A stretch of 64,000 bases of DNA, taken from assembly GCA_003001975.1 (NCBI GenBank), contig PVUG01000011.1:96674-160673 (forward strand), in the 5' to 3' direction. Positions within the stretch are counted from its first letter, which is position 1, and each line of letters starts with the position of its first letter. The position numbers and the translations under genes were made by a program. The notes beneath the pieces are model-generated. The model was not told where the DNA came from, did no database searches, and saw nothing but the letters and a program-made list of their open reading frames with translations. The stretch comes from Martelella mediterranea. Lineage in GTDB: Bacteria; Pseudomonadota; Alphaproteobacteria; Rhizobiales; Rhizobiaceae. Positions 8,182 to 17,312 of this stretch are shown in pieces.

Positions 8182-9447
8182 ATGTCACAAATGAAGCTTC
8201 AGGAACTGAAGAGCAAGACACCTACCGATCTCCTGGCCTTTGCGGAATCGCTCGAGGTCGAAGGCGCCAGCACGATGCGCAAGCAGGAACTGATGTTTGC
8301 CATTCTGAAAGTGCTGGCCACACAGGATGTCGAAATCATCGGTGAGGGCGTGGTCGAAGTTCTCCAGGACGGCTTCGGTTTTCTGCGCTCGGCTAATGCA
8401 AATTATCTGCCGGGGCCGGACGATATCTACATTTCGCCCTCGCAGATCCGTCGCTTCGCACTGAAGACCGGCGACACGGTCGAAGGGCCGATCCGCGGAC
8501 CGAAAGACGGCGAACGCTATTTTGCCCTTCTGAAGGTCAACACGATCAATTCCGATGACCCGGAAAAGATCCGCCACAAGGTCCATTTCGACAATCTGAC
8601 GCCGCTTTATCCGAATGAGCGCTTCAACATGGAGTTGGATAATCCGACGTCGAAGGACTTGTCACCGCGCGTGATCGATCTCGTCGCGCCGCTTGGCAAG
8701 GGACAGCGCGGACTGATCGTTGCGCCGCCGCGTACGGGTAAGACGGTTCTGCTGCAGAATATCGCGCATTCCATCACCGCCAATCATCCCGAATGTTTCC
8801 TGATCGTTCTTCTGATCGACGAACGCCCCGAGGAAGTGACGGACATGCAGCGCTCAGTAAAGGGCGAGGTTGTCTCCTCGACCTTCGATGAACCGGCCGT
8901 GCGTCACGTTCAGGTGGCTGAAATGGTTATCGAAAAGGCAAAGCGCCTGGTCGAACATGGCCGGGACGTGGTCATCCTGCTCGACTCGATCACCCGTCTT
9001 GGACGCGCCTACAATACCGTCGTGCCGTCTTCGGGCAAGGTTCTGACCGGTGGTGTCGATGCCAATGCCCTGCAGCGCCCGAAGCGCTTCTTCGGCGCTG
9101 CGCGAAATATCGAAGAGGGCGGTTCGCTGACGATCATCGCCACCGCGCTGATCGATACCGGTAGCCGCATGGACGAAGTCATCTTCGAGGAATTCAAGGG
9201 AACGGGTAACTCCGAAATCGTGCTCGATCGCAAGGTCGCCGACAAGCGGATTTTCCCGGCAATGGATATTCTCAAATCGGGCACCCGCAAGGAAGACCTT
9301 CTGGTACCGCGTCAGGACCTGCAGAAGATCTTCGTTCTGCGCCGGATCCTGGCCCCGATGGGAACGACCGATGGTATCGAATTCCTGATCGACAAGCTGA
9401 AGCAGACGAAGAGCAATGCCGAGTTCTTCGAGTCGATGAACACCTGA
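8182..9447 (+). CDS. rho: Transcription termination factor Rho
   Basis: A 421-residue hexameric RNA-dependent ATPase that ends transcription. The N-terminal Rho domain begins [20 protein letters not shown]. The RNA-binding fold has DGFGFLRS and [10 protein letters not shown]. The ATPase core has Walker A APPRTGKT, Walker [18 protein letters not shown], and the Q-loop and R-loop region [20 protein letters not shown]. The ATG at 8182 matches rhizobial Rho proteins; the frame upstream to 8119 is not conserved. A leader of about 150 bases separates it from the hemJ terminator, as is common for autoregulated rho, though I see no specific element. Confidence 0.97.
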   Translation: MSQMKLQELKSKTPTDLLAFAESLEVEGASTMRKQELMFAILKVLATQDVEIIGEGVVEVLQDGFGFLRSANANYLPGPDDIYISPSQIRRFALKTGDTVEGPIRGPKDGERYFALLKVNTINSDDPEKIRHKVHFDNLTPLYPNERFNMELDNPTSKDLSPRVIDLVAPLGKGQRGLIVAPPRTGKTVLLQNIAHSITANHPECFLIVLLIDERPEEVTDMQRSVKGEVVSSTFDEPAVRHVQVAEMVIEKAKRLVEHGRDVVILLDSITRLGRAYNTVVPSSGKVLTGGVDANALQRPKRFFGAARNIEEGGSLTIIATALIDTGSRMDEVIFEEFKGTGNSEIVLDRKVADKRIFPAMDILKSGTRKEDLLVPRQDLQKIFVLRRILAPMGTTDGIEFLIDKLKQTKSNAEFFESMNT

Positions 9448-9545
9448 CAGCTGCGAAATGAACACAGGCCGGTCCGGTGTGTCTGTCACGCCGGGGAAGC
9501 CTTGGCAGCATGACGGGGCATCTTGTTTCGTCCCATGATGTTTGT

Positions 9546-9564
9546 CCCCGGGCTTTGTCCGGGG
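9546..9564. repeat. GC-rich inverted repeat after rho
   Basis: CCCCGG (9546-9551) pairs with CCGGGG (9559-9564) across GCTTTGT. It has no T-run. It lies in the 250-bp gap between rho and mnmE and could end rho transcription or be a short intergenic repeat. Confidence 0.35.
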
Positions 9565-9697
9565 AAACGGCGCAAAATACCTGTCCTGTTTTGCGCAGAC
9601 TGCTCAAATGGCCCTGCAGAAAGCAAGAGATGCGGCTTAATCTCTTAACGCTTTGAATTGAAATAGTATTCTGTCCGTCAGGCCGTCATAGGCGTAG

Positions 9698-11020
9698 ATG
9701 ATGCGAGCTTCCGATACCATTTTTGCACTTTCAAGCGGTGCCTTGCCGTCCGGCGTTGCGGTTATCCGCATTTCGGGGCCGGCCGCTTTCGATATCTGCG
9801 CCTCGGTCGCCGGTCATGTGCCTGAACCGCGTCGTGCGCAGCTTTTGACATTGCGCGGCCGGGATAACACGGCCATCGACCAGGCGCTGGTTCTGACGTT
9901 TCGGGGGCCGGCCTCTTTTACCGGTGAGAACTGCGTCGAATTCCATCTTCATGGCGGCCGCGCGGTTGTCCGCGCCATGCTTGATCTGTTGTCGTCCTTT
10001 GCCGATACGCGCCATGCCGAGGCGGGCGAGTTCACCCGGCGGGCCTTTGAAAACGGAAAACTGGATCTCGTCGAGGCCGAAGGTCTTTCCGACGTAATCA
10101 TTGCCGAGACGGAAATGCAGCGACGCCTTGCCATGGAACAGGCAAGCGGTCATATCTCCAAACTCTATGAGGGATGGGCGCAGGCGCTGACCCATGCCCG
10201 GGCGATGATAGAAGCCGAACTCGATTTTTCGGATGAAGAGGATATTCCCGGTTCCGTATCGGAAACCATCTGGCAGAGCGTTGAAGAGATCACCGAATCC
10301 ATTCGCCGTCATCTGGCCGGTAGCAGAACCGGAGAAATCATTCGTGATGGTTACCAGGTGGTTATCGCCGGACCGCCAAATGCGGGAAAATCAAGTCTTC
10401 TCAATGCCCTGGCAAAGCGGGATATTGCCATTGTCACCGATGTGGCCGGCACAACCCGCGATGTGCTTGAGGTTCATCTGGACATTGGCGGCTATGCCGT
10501 CCGGCTTTATGATACAGCCGGATTGCGCGAGACCGACGATACGGTCGAGCTTGAAGGGGTGCGCAGGGCGCGTGCCCTGCTGAAAACGGCCGATCTGGTC
10601 TTGTCCCTTGCCGATATGAGCAGGGAGGCGGCCGCCGAAGTATTTCCCGACAGGGATTGTTTGAAAATCGGCACCAAGGCTGATCTGTCTTCGGTGCAGC
10701 AAGAGGTTGATGCTTTCGATCTGGTGTTGTCCTCGCAAAGCGGAGTGGGGATGGATCGGTTGATTGCGGCGATTTCGGATCGATTGGCCGAGCGTGTTGC
10801 CGGGGCGTCGCTCAGTCTACCGGTGCGACAGCGGCAGACGGATTATTTGCGCCAGGCATTGGACGCACTTGAAGAAGCATCGTCGGCACGTGCGCTTTCG
10901 CCGGAGCTTCCGTCGGAGTCGCTCAGACGGGCTGCCGAATCTCTCGGACGGATTACCGGGCGGGTCGATGTTGAGGATCTTCTCGATGTGATCTTTTCAT
11001 CCTTCTGTGTCGGCAAGTAG
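9698..11020 (+). CDS. mnmE: tRNA modification GTPase MnmE (TrmE)
   Basis: A 440-residue GTPase that with MnmG installs the cmnm5 group on wobble uridine 34 of tRNAs. An N-terminal folate-binding domain (GEFTRRAFENGKLDLVEAEG) is followed by a helical region and a G domain with GPPNAGKSS (G1), DTAGLRET (G3) and GTKAD (G4). The C-terminal FCVGK ends in the catalytic Cys motif. Adjacent ATGs at 9698 and 9701 are both possible. mnmG, its partner, follows after 119 bases containing a perfect parS. Confidence 0.96.
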   Translation: MMRASDTIFALSSGALPSGVAVIRISGPAAFDICASVAGHVPEPRRAQLLTLRGRDNTAIDQALVLTFRGPASFTGENCVEFHLHGGRAVVRAMLDLLSSFADTRHAEAGEFTRRAFENGKLDLVEAEGLSDVIIAETEMQRRLAMEQASGHISKLYEGWAQALTHARAMIEAELDFSDEEDIPGSVSETIWQSVEEITESIRRHLAGSRTGEIIRDGYQVVIAGPPNAGKSSLLNALAKRDIAIVTDVAGTTRDVLEVHLDIGGYAVRLYDTAGLRETDDTVELEGVRRARALLKTADLVLSLADMSREAAAEVFPDRDCLKIGTKADLSSVQQEVDAFDLVLSSQSGVGMDRLIAAISDRLAERVAGASLSLPVRQRQTDYLRQALDALEEASSARALSPELPSESLRRAAESLGRITGRVDVEDLLDVIFSSFCVGK

Positions 11021-11033
11021 CGATCCCCGAAAG

Positions 11034-11049
11034 TGTTTCACGTGAAACA
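11034..11049. promoter_or_regulatory. parS centromere site (perfect 16-bp palindrome)
   Basis: TGTTTCACGTGAAACA matches the widely conserved chromosomal parS palindrome exactly. It lies between mnmE and mnmG, about 3 kb from parAB and 5 kb from the presumed oriC. Confidence 0.92.
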
Positions 11050-11139
11050 ATCTTGACTTGCCGCGGACGAGACGGCAAAACCGACGCCAGATTATCGGGG
11101 TAGGGGCGATTATCGTCCGGCCGCGAATGGAGCAGTTTC

Positions 11140-13002
11140 ATGACCGATCATTATGATGTCATCGTCATTGGCGGTGGCCACGCAGGCTGCGAAGCCGCAT
11201 CTGCGGCAGCGCGCAGTGGTGCAAAAACGGCATTGATCACACATAAACGCGATACCATCGGCGTCATGTCCTGCAATCCGGCGATCGGCGGTCTGGGCAA
11301 GGGGCATCTGGTTCGCGAGATCGATGCACTTGATGGGCTGATGGGGCGCATCGCCGATGCCGCTGCCATCCAGTATCGCATGCTGAACCGTCGCAAGGGA
11401 CCGGCCGTGCGCGGGCCGCGCAGCCAGGCGGATCGCAAGCTCTATCGTCAGACCATGCAGCAGGCACTTGCCGAAATTGCCGGACTTGATGTTCTGGAAG
11501 GCGATGTCTTTGATATTGAAACGCAGAACGGTCGGGTTGTCGCGGTAACCACGAAGGACGGTCACCGTTATGCCTGCGGGGCTGCTGTGCTGACAACCGG
11601 CACCTTTCTGCGCGGCTTGATCCATCTTGGCACACGCCAGATTCCGGCTGGCCGGGTGGGGGAGGCGCCGTCCGTCGGCCTCTCCGATACTCTCGCACGG
11701 CTTGGCCTGTCGCTTGGCCGTTTGAAGACAGGCACGCCGGCGCGGCTGGATGGACGCACGATCGATTGGACATCACTTGATCGACAGAAGGCTGACGACG
11801 ACGCTGTGCCGTTTTCCTTCATGACCGATGGCGTGCAGAACCCTCAAATTGAATGCGGAATTACCCGGACAACACCTGAGGTCCATGCAATTATCCGTGA
11901 TAATATCGGGCTATCGGCGATGTATTCGGGGCAGATCGAAGGTGCCGGGCCACGCTATTGTCCTTCGATCGAAGACAAGATCATGCGCTTCGGCGACCGT
12001 GACGGACACCAGATCTTTCTGGAACCAGAGGGGCTCGATGACGACACCGTCTATCCCAACGGGATTTCCACCTCGTTGCCGGAGGATGTCCAGCAGGCGT
12101 TTATTCGCGCTATTCCCGGGCTGGAGAAGGTCGAAATTTTGCAGCCCGGTTACGCGATTGAGTATGACCATGTCGACCCACGGGAGCTGAAGCCGTCGCT
12201 TGAACTCAAGAAGATGCCGGGACTGTTTCTTGCCGGACAGATCAACGGCACCACGGGTTATGAAGAGGCTGGTGCGCAGGGCCTTGTTGCGGGCTTGAAT
12301 GCCGCACGTCTTGCGGGCGATGCCGAAGCCGTCATTCTGTCGCGGACGGATTCTTATATCGGCGTGATGATCGATGATTTGACGTCGCGCGGTGTTGCCG
12401 AACCTTATCGAATGTTCACATCGCGTGCGGAATATCGTCTGACGTTGCGAGCAGACAACGCCGACGAACGGCTGACACCACTAGCGCTGTCGCTTGGCAT
12501 CGCTTCTTCAGATCGCCGCAGACGCTTCGAGCGTTATACAACGGAGTTGAGCGAGGCGCGGGAAGCATTGAAGGCGCGCTCGTTGACACCGAATGAGGCG
12601 GCGACGTACGGGCTGAAACTGAATCAGGACGGACAACGCCGGACTGCCTATGATCTTCTGGCTTATCCGGATCATGACTTCCAATCGTTGGTTGGTATCT
12701 GGCCGGAGCTTGGGGAAACCCGCAACGTGGTGCGCAATGCGATTGAGATCGAGGCGGCCTATGCCGTTTATCTGGATCGTCAGGCGGCCGATATTGCACA
12801 GGTTCGCAAGGATGAGGGCAGGGCGATACCGGAAGATTTTGACTATACGGTACTCCCCGGCCTTTCCAACGAACTGAAAGGCAAGCTGGAACGGGCGCGT
12901 CCTGCAACAATTGCCCAGGCCAGCCGTATCGATGGCATGACCCCTGCAGCGCTGTCGCTGCTGTTGGTGCGTTTGAAAACCGCGCGTTCAGCGGCGGCAT
13001 GA
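11140..13002 (+). CDS. mnmG: tRNA uridine-34 carboxymethylaminomethyl synthase MnmG (GidA)
   Basis: A 620-residue FAD- and NADH-dependent partner of MnmE. The FAD-binding motif [17 protein letters not shown] follows the N-terminus. [23 protein letters not shown] carries the conserved catalytic Cys. [33 protein letters not shown] is the other GidA signature. The C-terminal helical domain ([14 protein letters not shown]) docks MnmE. Full length. rsmG begins seven bases after the stop, giving mnmG-rsmG-parA-parB in one direction. Confidence 0.97.
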   Translation: MTDHYDVIVIGGGHAGCEAASAAARSGAKTALITHKRDTIGVMSCNPAIGGLGKGHLVREIDALDGLMGRIADAAAIQYRMLNRRKGPAVRGPRSQADRKLYRQTMQQALAEIAGLDVLEGDVFDIETQNGRVVAVTTKDGHRYACGAAVLTTGTFLRGLIHLGTRQIPAGRVGEAPSVGLSDTLARLGLSLGRLKTGTPARLDGRTIDWTSLDRQKADDDAVPFSFMTDGVQNPQIECGITRTTPEVHAIIRDNIGLSAMYSGQIEGAGPRYCPSIEDKIMRFGDRDGHQIFLEPEGLDDDTVYPNGISTSLPEDVQQAFIRAIPGLEKVEILQPGYAIEYDHVDPRELKPSLELKKMPGLFLAGQINGTTGYEEAGAQGLVAGLNAARLAGDAEAVILSRTDSYIGVMIDDLTSRGVAEPYRMFTSRAEYRLTLRADNADERLTPLALSLGIASSDRRRRFERYTTELSEAREALKARSLTPNEAATYGLKLNQDGQRRTAYDLLAYPDHDFQSLVGIWPELGETRNVVRNAIEIEAAYAVYLDRQAADIAQVRKDEGRAIPEDFDYTVLPGLSNELKGKLERARPATIAQASRIDGMTPAALSLLLVRLKTARSAAA

Positions 13003-13009
13003 GTTAAGA

Positions 13010-13633
13010 ATGAAGTTGAACGGACAAACTGTTTCACGTGAAACACAGGAACGGCTTGAGCGCTTTGCGGCCCATTTTGAAAAATGGGCAAGGTCGATCA
13101 ACCTTGTTGCGCCATCAACGCGCCAGCAGTTCTGGGATCGGCATGTTGCTGACAGTGCTCAGATACATCAGCTCTCGCCAACGCCAAAAACATGGATCGA
13201 TATTGGAAGCGGTGGCGGGTTTCCGGGGATGATTACCGCTATTTTCCTGGCCGAACAGGGCGAGGGCTGGGTTCATCTTGTCGAAAGCAACAATAAGAAA
13301 GCCTCGTTTCTGCGCACCGCGATCCGGCAGACCGAGGCCCGCGCCAGCGTCCACGCTATTCGCGCCGAGACGGCATCTGCAGACATCGAAAGTGCGAAAG
13401 CCATGTCCGCACGGGCGCTGGCCGATCTTTCGCTTTTGCTGGGCTATGCGCAGCCGTGGTTTGAAGCTGATCCCGAATTTCGGGCGTTTTTCCACAAAGG
13501 TCGGGATTATCAGCGCGAAATCGACAAAGCGCGTGACCAGTGGGACTTCGATCTGGTAAAACATGAAAGCAAGGTTGAACCCGGCTCCGTAGTTCTGGAA
13601 ATTTCGCGCCTTGCGTCATCATCAGCCTTCTAG
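13010..13633 (+). CDS. rsmG: 16S rRNA (guanine-527 N7) methyltransferase RsmG (GidB)
   Basis: A 207-residue SAM-dependent methyltransferase acting on G527 of 16S rRNA. The SAM motif is [13 protein letters not shown]. The N-terminal lead-in [20 protein letters not shown] and the later [14 protein letters not shown] segment are typical. The N-terminus carries a parS inside the coding sequence (13030-13045), read as TVSRET. It lies between mnmG and parA with gaps of only 7 and 18 bases. Confidence 0.95.
   Translation: MKLNGQTVSRETQERLERFAAHFEKWARSINLVAPSTRQQFWDRHVADSAQIHQLSPTPKTWIDIGSGGGFPGMITAIFLAEQGEGWVHLVESNNKKASFLRTAIRQTEARASVHAIRAETASADIESAKAMSARALADLSLLLGYAQPWFEADPEFRAFFHKGRDYQREIDKARDQWDFDLVKHESKVEPGSVVLEISRLASSSAF
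13030..13045. promoter_or_regulatory. parS centromere site inside rsmG (perfect palindrome)
   Basis: TGTTTCACGTGAAACA, identical to the site at 11034, lies within codons 7-12 of rsmG and encodes V-S-R-E-T. It is about 600 bp upstream of parA. Confidence 0.92.
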
Positions 13634-13651
13634 ACAATGGCGGAATGGTTA

Positions 13652-14443
13652 ATGAATCGTAAAACGCGTGTTATCACGGTTGCCAACCAGAAGGGCGGCG
13701 TCGGAAAAACCACCACTGCTATCAATCTGGCGACCGCACTTGCCGCCATCGGCGAGAAGGTTCTGGTGCTCGATCTCGATCCGCAGGGCAATGCCAGCAC
13801 CGGTCTGGGCATCGAACGTGATCAGCGAGACGTGTCGGCCTATGATGTTCTGGTCGGCGACAAGACAATTTCCGAGGCTGCAATACCCACGGCGGTTCCC
13901 AATCTCGATCTTGTCCCCTCGACACTTGATCTTCTGGGGTTCGAGCTTGAAATCGCATCGGACCCGCGCCGCGTCTTCAAACTGCGTGATGCCTTGAGCC
14001 AGTCTGATGTTGGCCGGTATCGCTATGTCTTTTGCGATTGCCCGCCTTCTTTCAATTTGCTGACGATGAATGCCATGGGGGCAGCTCAGGCCGTTCTCGT
14101 TCCGTTGCAGTGTGAATTTTTTGCGCTTGAAGGATTGAGCCAGCTTCTGGACACGGTTTCGGAGGTGCGCAGCACAATCAATCCGGGGCTGGAAATTCAG
14201 GGCGTGGTTCTGACCATGTATGATTCGCGCAATAATCTGGCCCAGCAGGTGGTTTCGGATGTACGCGAATATATGGGGGACAAGGTCTACAAGACGCTGA
14301 TTCCGCGCAATGTTCGGGTTTCCGAGGCGCCGTCTTTCGGCAAGCCTGTCATTCTTTACGATCTGAAGTGCCAGGGCAGTCAGGCCTATATCCAGCTGGC
14401 TTCGGAAATCATCCAGCGTGAACGGGCGCTGGCGGCGGCCTGA
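13652..14443 (+). CDS. parA: Chromosome partitioning ATPase ParA
   Basis: A 263-residue Walker-type ATPase that drives segregation of ParB-parS complexes. It has the deviant Walker A KGGVGKTT (residues 14-21), LDLDPQGNAS and DCPPSFNLLTMNAM. I prefer the ATG at 13652 because GGA stands seven bases upstream and close relatives start just before the Walker box; the ATG at 13637 has no ribosome site. A CtrA-like TTAA-N7-TAAA and a GANTC site overlap this start. Confidence 0.95.
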   Translation: MNRKTRVITVANQKGGVGKTTTAINLATALAAIGEKVLVLDLDPQGNASTGLGIERDQRDVSAYDVLVGDKTISEAAIPTAVPNLDLVPSTLDLLGFELEIASDPRRVFKLRDALSQSDVGRYRYVFCDCPPSFNLLTMNAMGAAQAVLVPLQCEFFALEGLSQLLDTVSEVRSTINPGLEIQGVVLTMYDSRNNLAQQVVSDVREYMGDKVYKTLIPRNVRVSEAPSFGKPVILYDLKCQGSQAYIQLASEIIQRERALAAA

Positions 14444-14479
14444 CAGGCCGTAATGCGTATTTGTCGGTAAGGTGATGAT

Positions 14480-15364
14480 ATGAGCGAAGACACTTCAAAA
14501 CGGCGGCTTGGGCGCGGCCTTGCAGCCCTGATCGGTGATATTGAAAAAACTGAGCCGTCCGAGGAGGCGTCCGTAACGCCGGTGACGGCGGACAGGCGTA
14601 TCCCTGTCGAGTTCATTTCGCGAAACCCGCGAAATCCCCGCCGTCATTTTGAAGAGGATGATCTTCGCGATCTGGCTGCTTCGGTTCGCCAGCACGGGAT
14701 TGTTCAGCCGGTCGTGGTGCGCACGATTGGCGAAAACCGCTTCGAGATCATCGCCGGCGAACGCCGATGGCGGGCTTCACAGCTGGCCGGTCTTTCGGAA
14801 GTGCCGGTGTTGATCCGGGATGTGGATGACCGGACGGCGCTCGAGATCGCCATTGTCGAGAATGTGCAGCGCGCTGATCTCAACCCGCTTGAAGAAGCGA
14901 ATGGTTACGAGCTTCTGATGGCCGAACACGGTTATACCCAGAATGATCTCGGCGAGATTATCGGCAAGAGCCGCAGCCATGTTGCAAACAGCCTGCGGCT
15001 GTTGAAACTGCCGGAAAGCGTGCGCGACATGCTTGGGGAAGGGGTGTTGTCGGCCGGTCATGCCCGCGCCCTGATTTCAGCGCCGGATCCGGATGCTCTG
15101 GCGCGAACGGTCGTTGAAAAGGGTCTTTCAGTGCGCGAGGCCGAGAAGCTTGCGCAAAGAGCGATAGAGGGTGGCGGCACCCACGCCTCCAGGCCGCAGA
15201 AGCAGAAAGATGCCGATACGTTGGCGCTCGAACGTTCGCTGTCAGATCGGCTTGGTCTTGCCATCACGATCGATCACAAGAGCAGCGGTGGCCAGGTTCG
15301 TATTTCGTATACATCTCTGGATCAGCTGGATGATATCTGCAGGCGGCTTGAGCGAAGCCCGTAA
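14480..15364 (+). CDS. parB: Chromosome partitioning protein ParB (CTPase, parS-binding)
   Basis: A 294-residue ParB that loads on parS and slides as a CTP-dependent clamp. The N-terminus RRLGRGLAALIGD is the ParA-interacting segment. The CTP-binding motif GERRWRA is at residues 93-99. The central helix-turn-helix (YTQNDLGEIIGKSRSHVANSL) reads parS. A linker rich in K and Q precedes the C-terminal dimerisation domain. It starts 36 bases after parA. Its targets in this window are presumably the parS sites at 11034 and 13030. Confidence 0.96.
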   Translation: MSEDTSKRRLGRGLAALIGDIEKTEPSEEASVTPVTADRRIPVEFISRNPRNPRRHFEEDDLRDLAASVRQHGIVQPVVVRTIGENRFEIIAGERRWRASQLAGLSEVPVLIRDVDDRTALEIAIVENVQRADLNPLEEANGYELLMAEHGYTQNDLGEIIGKSRSHVANSLRLLKLPESVRDMLGEGVLSAGHARALISAPDPDALARTVVEKGLSVREAEKLAQRAIEGGGTHASRPQKQKDADTLALERSLSDRLGLAITIDHKSSGGQVRISYTSLDQLDDICRRLERSP

Positions 15365-15400
15365 AATTGTATCATGTCAAATTGAAGTGATACAATTTTA
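15362..15400. terminator. AT-rich perfect 13-bp inverted repeat after parB
   Basis: TAAAATTGTATCA (15362-15374) pairs perfectly with 15388-15400 across 13 bases. The first arm contains the parB stop codon. It lies between convergent parB and holA. The low GC content argues against a strong intrinsic terminator, so protein binding is also possible. The remaining gap to 15599 shows nothing I recognise. Confidence 0.4.
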
Positions 15401-15599
15401 TCATTTATCATCAGCCTCTTAACGAGTCGCTCTCCAATTTTTTCGCTCAGGTTCGTATCGCCGGCGCTGGATGATAGTCCCTCGCGCTCACTGCCGGTTC
15501 CGTGGTGAGAGAAACGGTAAGCGCACCGGTTTTATGTTTCACTATCGATCTGGAAATCGCAGTCAGGCTGTCTGAAGCTGCGGAGGCTGTGCGGCGTTT

Positions 15600-16637
15600 C
15601 TATTTGCGGCGGTTTGATCTCAGTGTGAGGGCCAGCAAGGTCTGCATGGCGATGCTCTCCTCAAGGGCGGGATAACGGCGCGTGTTGAGGACGGCTTCCG
15701 ACAGCATGCGCAGCGCGCGCTCGGTGGCATTGCCGTCCCAGGTCGACAGCGCCTTTTCAAACACCGGTTTGCGGCGGAAGAATATCTGCTTTCCGTGGGT
15801 CTGCATCACCTGGCTTGCCGGCTGGCGCTTGCTTTCCATGTCGGCGCGCATGCGGTCAAGAAGGTGAAACTGTCGGATACAGCCGTTGAGGATCAGGAAA
15901 ATCGGCGTTTTGGACTGTGAAATCTTCGCCATGGAGTGACGAAGAGCGGCTACGTCTCCGGAAAGCACGGCGTCGACTGCATCATCGGCCGAAATCGCGC
16001 TGGCATCGCCAATAACGGCGGTAATGTCATCTTCATTGATGACCTCGAGCCCGCGGCCATAAAGCGCAAGCTTTTCGATTTCATTGCGCGTGGCCAGCCT
16101 GTCGCCGCCGATCATGGAGACAAGAAGCTGGCGCGCCTGCGGTGTTATTCGCAGATTGGCTTCGCCAAGCGTCTGGTCAATCAGCGCGTTGAGCGCCCGC
16201 GCATCGTCGGCGTAGCAGGGGATTGCAGCGATCTGGCGCGAGGTCTCGGCGGCCTTGCGCATGGCCGTGCCCTTGCGCAGCTCTCCGGCCTCGATGATAA
16301 GGCAGGCGCTTTCAGGCGGGCGTTCGGAAAGTGTGTTGAGCGCGCTTGTCAGCGCCTTGTCATTGCCGCCGGCACGCACCCAGACAAGGCGGGACCCGCC
16401 GAAAAGCCCGATTGCGTTGACCTCGTCAACGACCCGGCCGGCATCCCCTTCGATGTCGCCGATATCGAGCTTCATGACGGAAAACGGATCGTCGAGCGGA
16501 ACGCCGGTGCTTTTGGCAATCAGGCCTGCGCGTTCGCTCACAAGTCCGCGGTCGGGACCATAGATCAGGAACAACCGGTACCGCGCGGCGTCCTGCCGGA
16601 GGAACTCATCGAACTTGTAGGATTTTATTTCCGTCAT
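15600..16637 (-). CDS. holA: DNA polymerase III delta subunit
   Basis: A 345-residue clamp-loader subunit that opens the beta sliding clamp. Family marks are FLIYGPDRGLVSERA near the N-terminus, AIGLFGGSRLVWVR, and the C-terminal collar-like helices ending in ALTLRSNRRK. As usual for delta, there is no functional Walker A. It lies downstream of lptE in the leuS-lptE-holA order and is convergent with parB. Confidence 0.93.
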   Translation of the reverse strand: MTEIKSYKFDEFLRQDAARYRLFLIYGPDRGLVSERAGLIAKSTGVPLDDPFSVMKLDIGDIEGDAGRVVDEVNAIGLFGGSRLVWVRAGGNDKALTSALNTLSERPPESACLIIEAGELRKGTAMRKAAETSRQIAAIPCYADDARALNALIDQTLGEANLRITPQARQLLVSMIGGDRLATRNEIEKLALYGRGLEVINEDDITAVIGDASAISADDAVDAVLSGDVAALRHSMAKISQSKTPIFLILNGCIRQFHLLDRMRADMESKRQPASQVMQTHGKQIFFRRKPVFEKALSTWDGNATERALRMLSEAVLNTRRYPALEESIAMQTLLALTLRSNRRK

Positions 16638-16751
16638 CGCTCAACCGGTTCCGATCGTTGCTGCGGACGTTCAGGCCTGTTTTTTAACAAACCCGGGCCT
16701 GCGGATATCGATCAGACCCGGGCGGTCACGCGCGCATTGTCGCCGGACAGC

Positions 16752-17312
16752 CTATTTTACCGGCTGTTTGGGCAGCTCCAGCGGTGGTTCCTTGCTGAGT
16801 GCTATTGCCAGATCGGCATTGATGATCTCGGCAACTTCCTTGGAAGCGCGCTGTTCGCCATCGCGAATTGCCCTCAACTTGGCAAATTCCTGCGAAGGAA
16901 AGTCGAGAAGCGCCGTCGCCTGACGGCGGCCGCTTGCCAGAAGCTTGTTGTCTTCCCGCCGGCGCAGCGCAAAATCCGCTGTCACGATCGTGCGACCGGC
17001 ACGCGCGGTATCCGATGAATCATCCTGCAGCAGTTCCGATGTTACGGAAAAGGCGGAAAGGTTGACATCATATTTTGCGTTGATGCTTTCGCCCGCGCCG
17101 CCGCCGGTCAGGAAGATCAGCTCATTGCGGACATATTGTGCGACCTGCGTTGTCGGTACGGAAAAGGCAAGTTCGTGCATTTTCGCGTTCAGCGCCGTGC
17201 CTTCCGCGCCGCCATAAAGCGGCCGCACCTGGCAGGATGCCAGTGTGGCAACGGCGGCAAGGGCGCCAAGTGAAAAGGCAATCGCTCTCAGACGTGGTTT
17301 AGACAACAACAT
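16752..17312 (-). CDS. lptE: LPS assembly lipoprotein LptE
   Basis: A 186-residue outer-membrane lipoprotein that plugs LptD for LPS export. The signal peptide ends in the lipobox LASC, with lipidation at Cys27. The body RPLYGG, then [23 protein letters not shown], matches the LptE fold of alphaproteobacteria. It overlaps the leuS end by 14 bases and precedes holA by about 114 bases. That gap has two CCCGGG repeats that could pair, but no clear terminator. Confidence 0.88.
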   Translation of the reverse strand: MLLSKPRLRAIAFSLGALAAVATLASCQVRPLYGGAEGTALNAKMHELAFSVPTTQVAQYVRNELIFLTGGGAGESINAKYDVNLSAFSVTSELLQDDSSDTARAGRTIVTADFALRRREDNKLLASGRRQATALLDFPSQEFAKLRAIRDGEQRASKEVAEIINADLAIALSKEPPLELPKQPVK

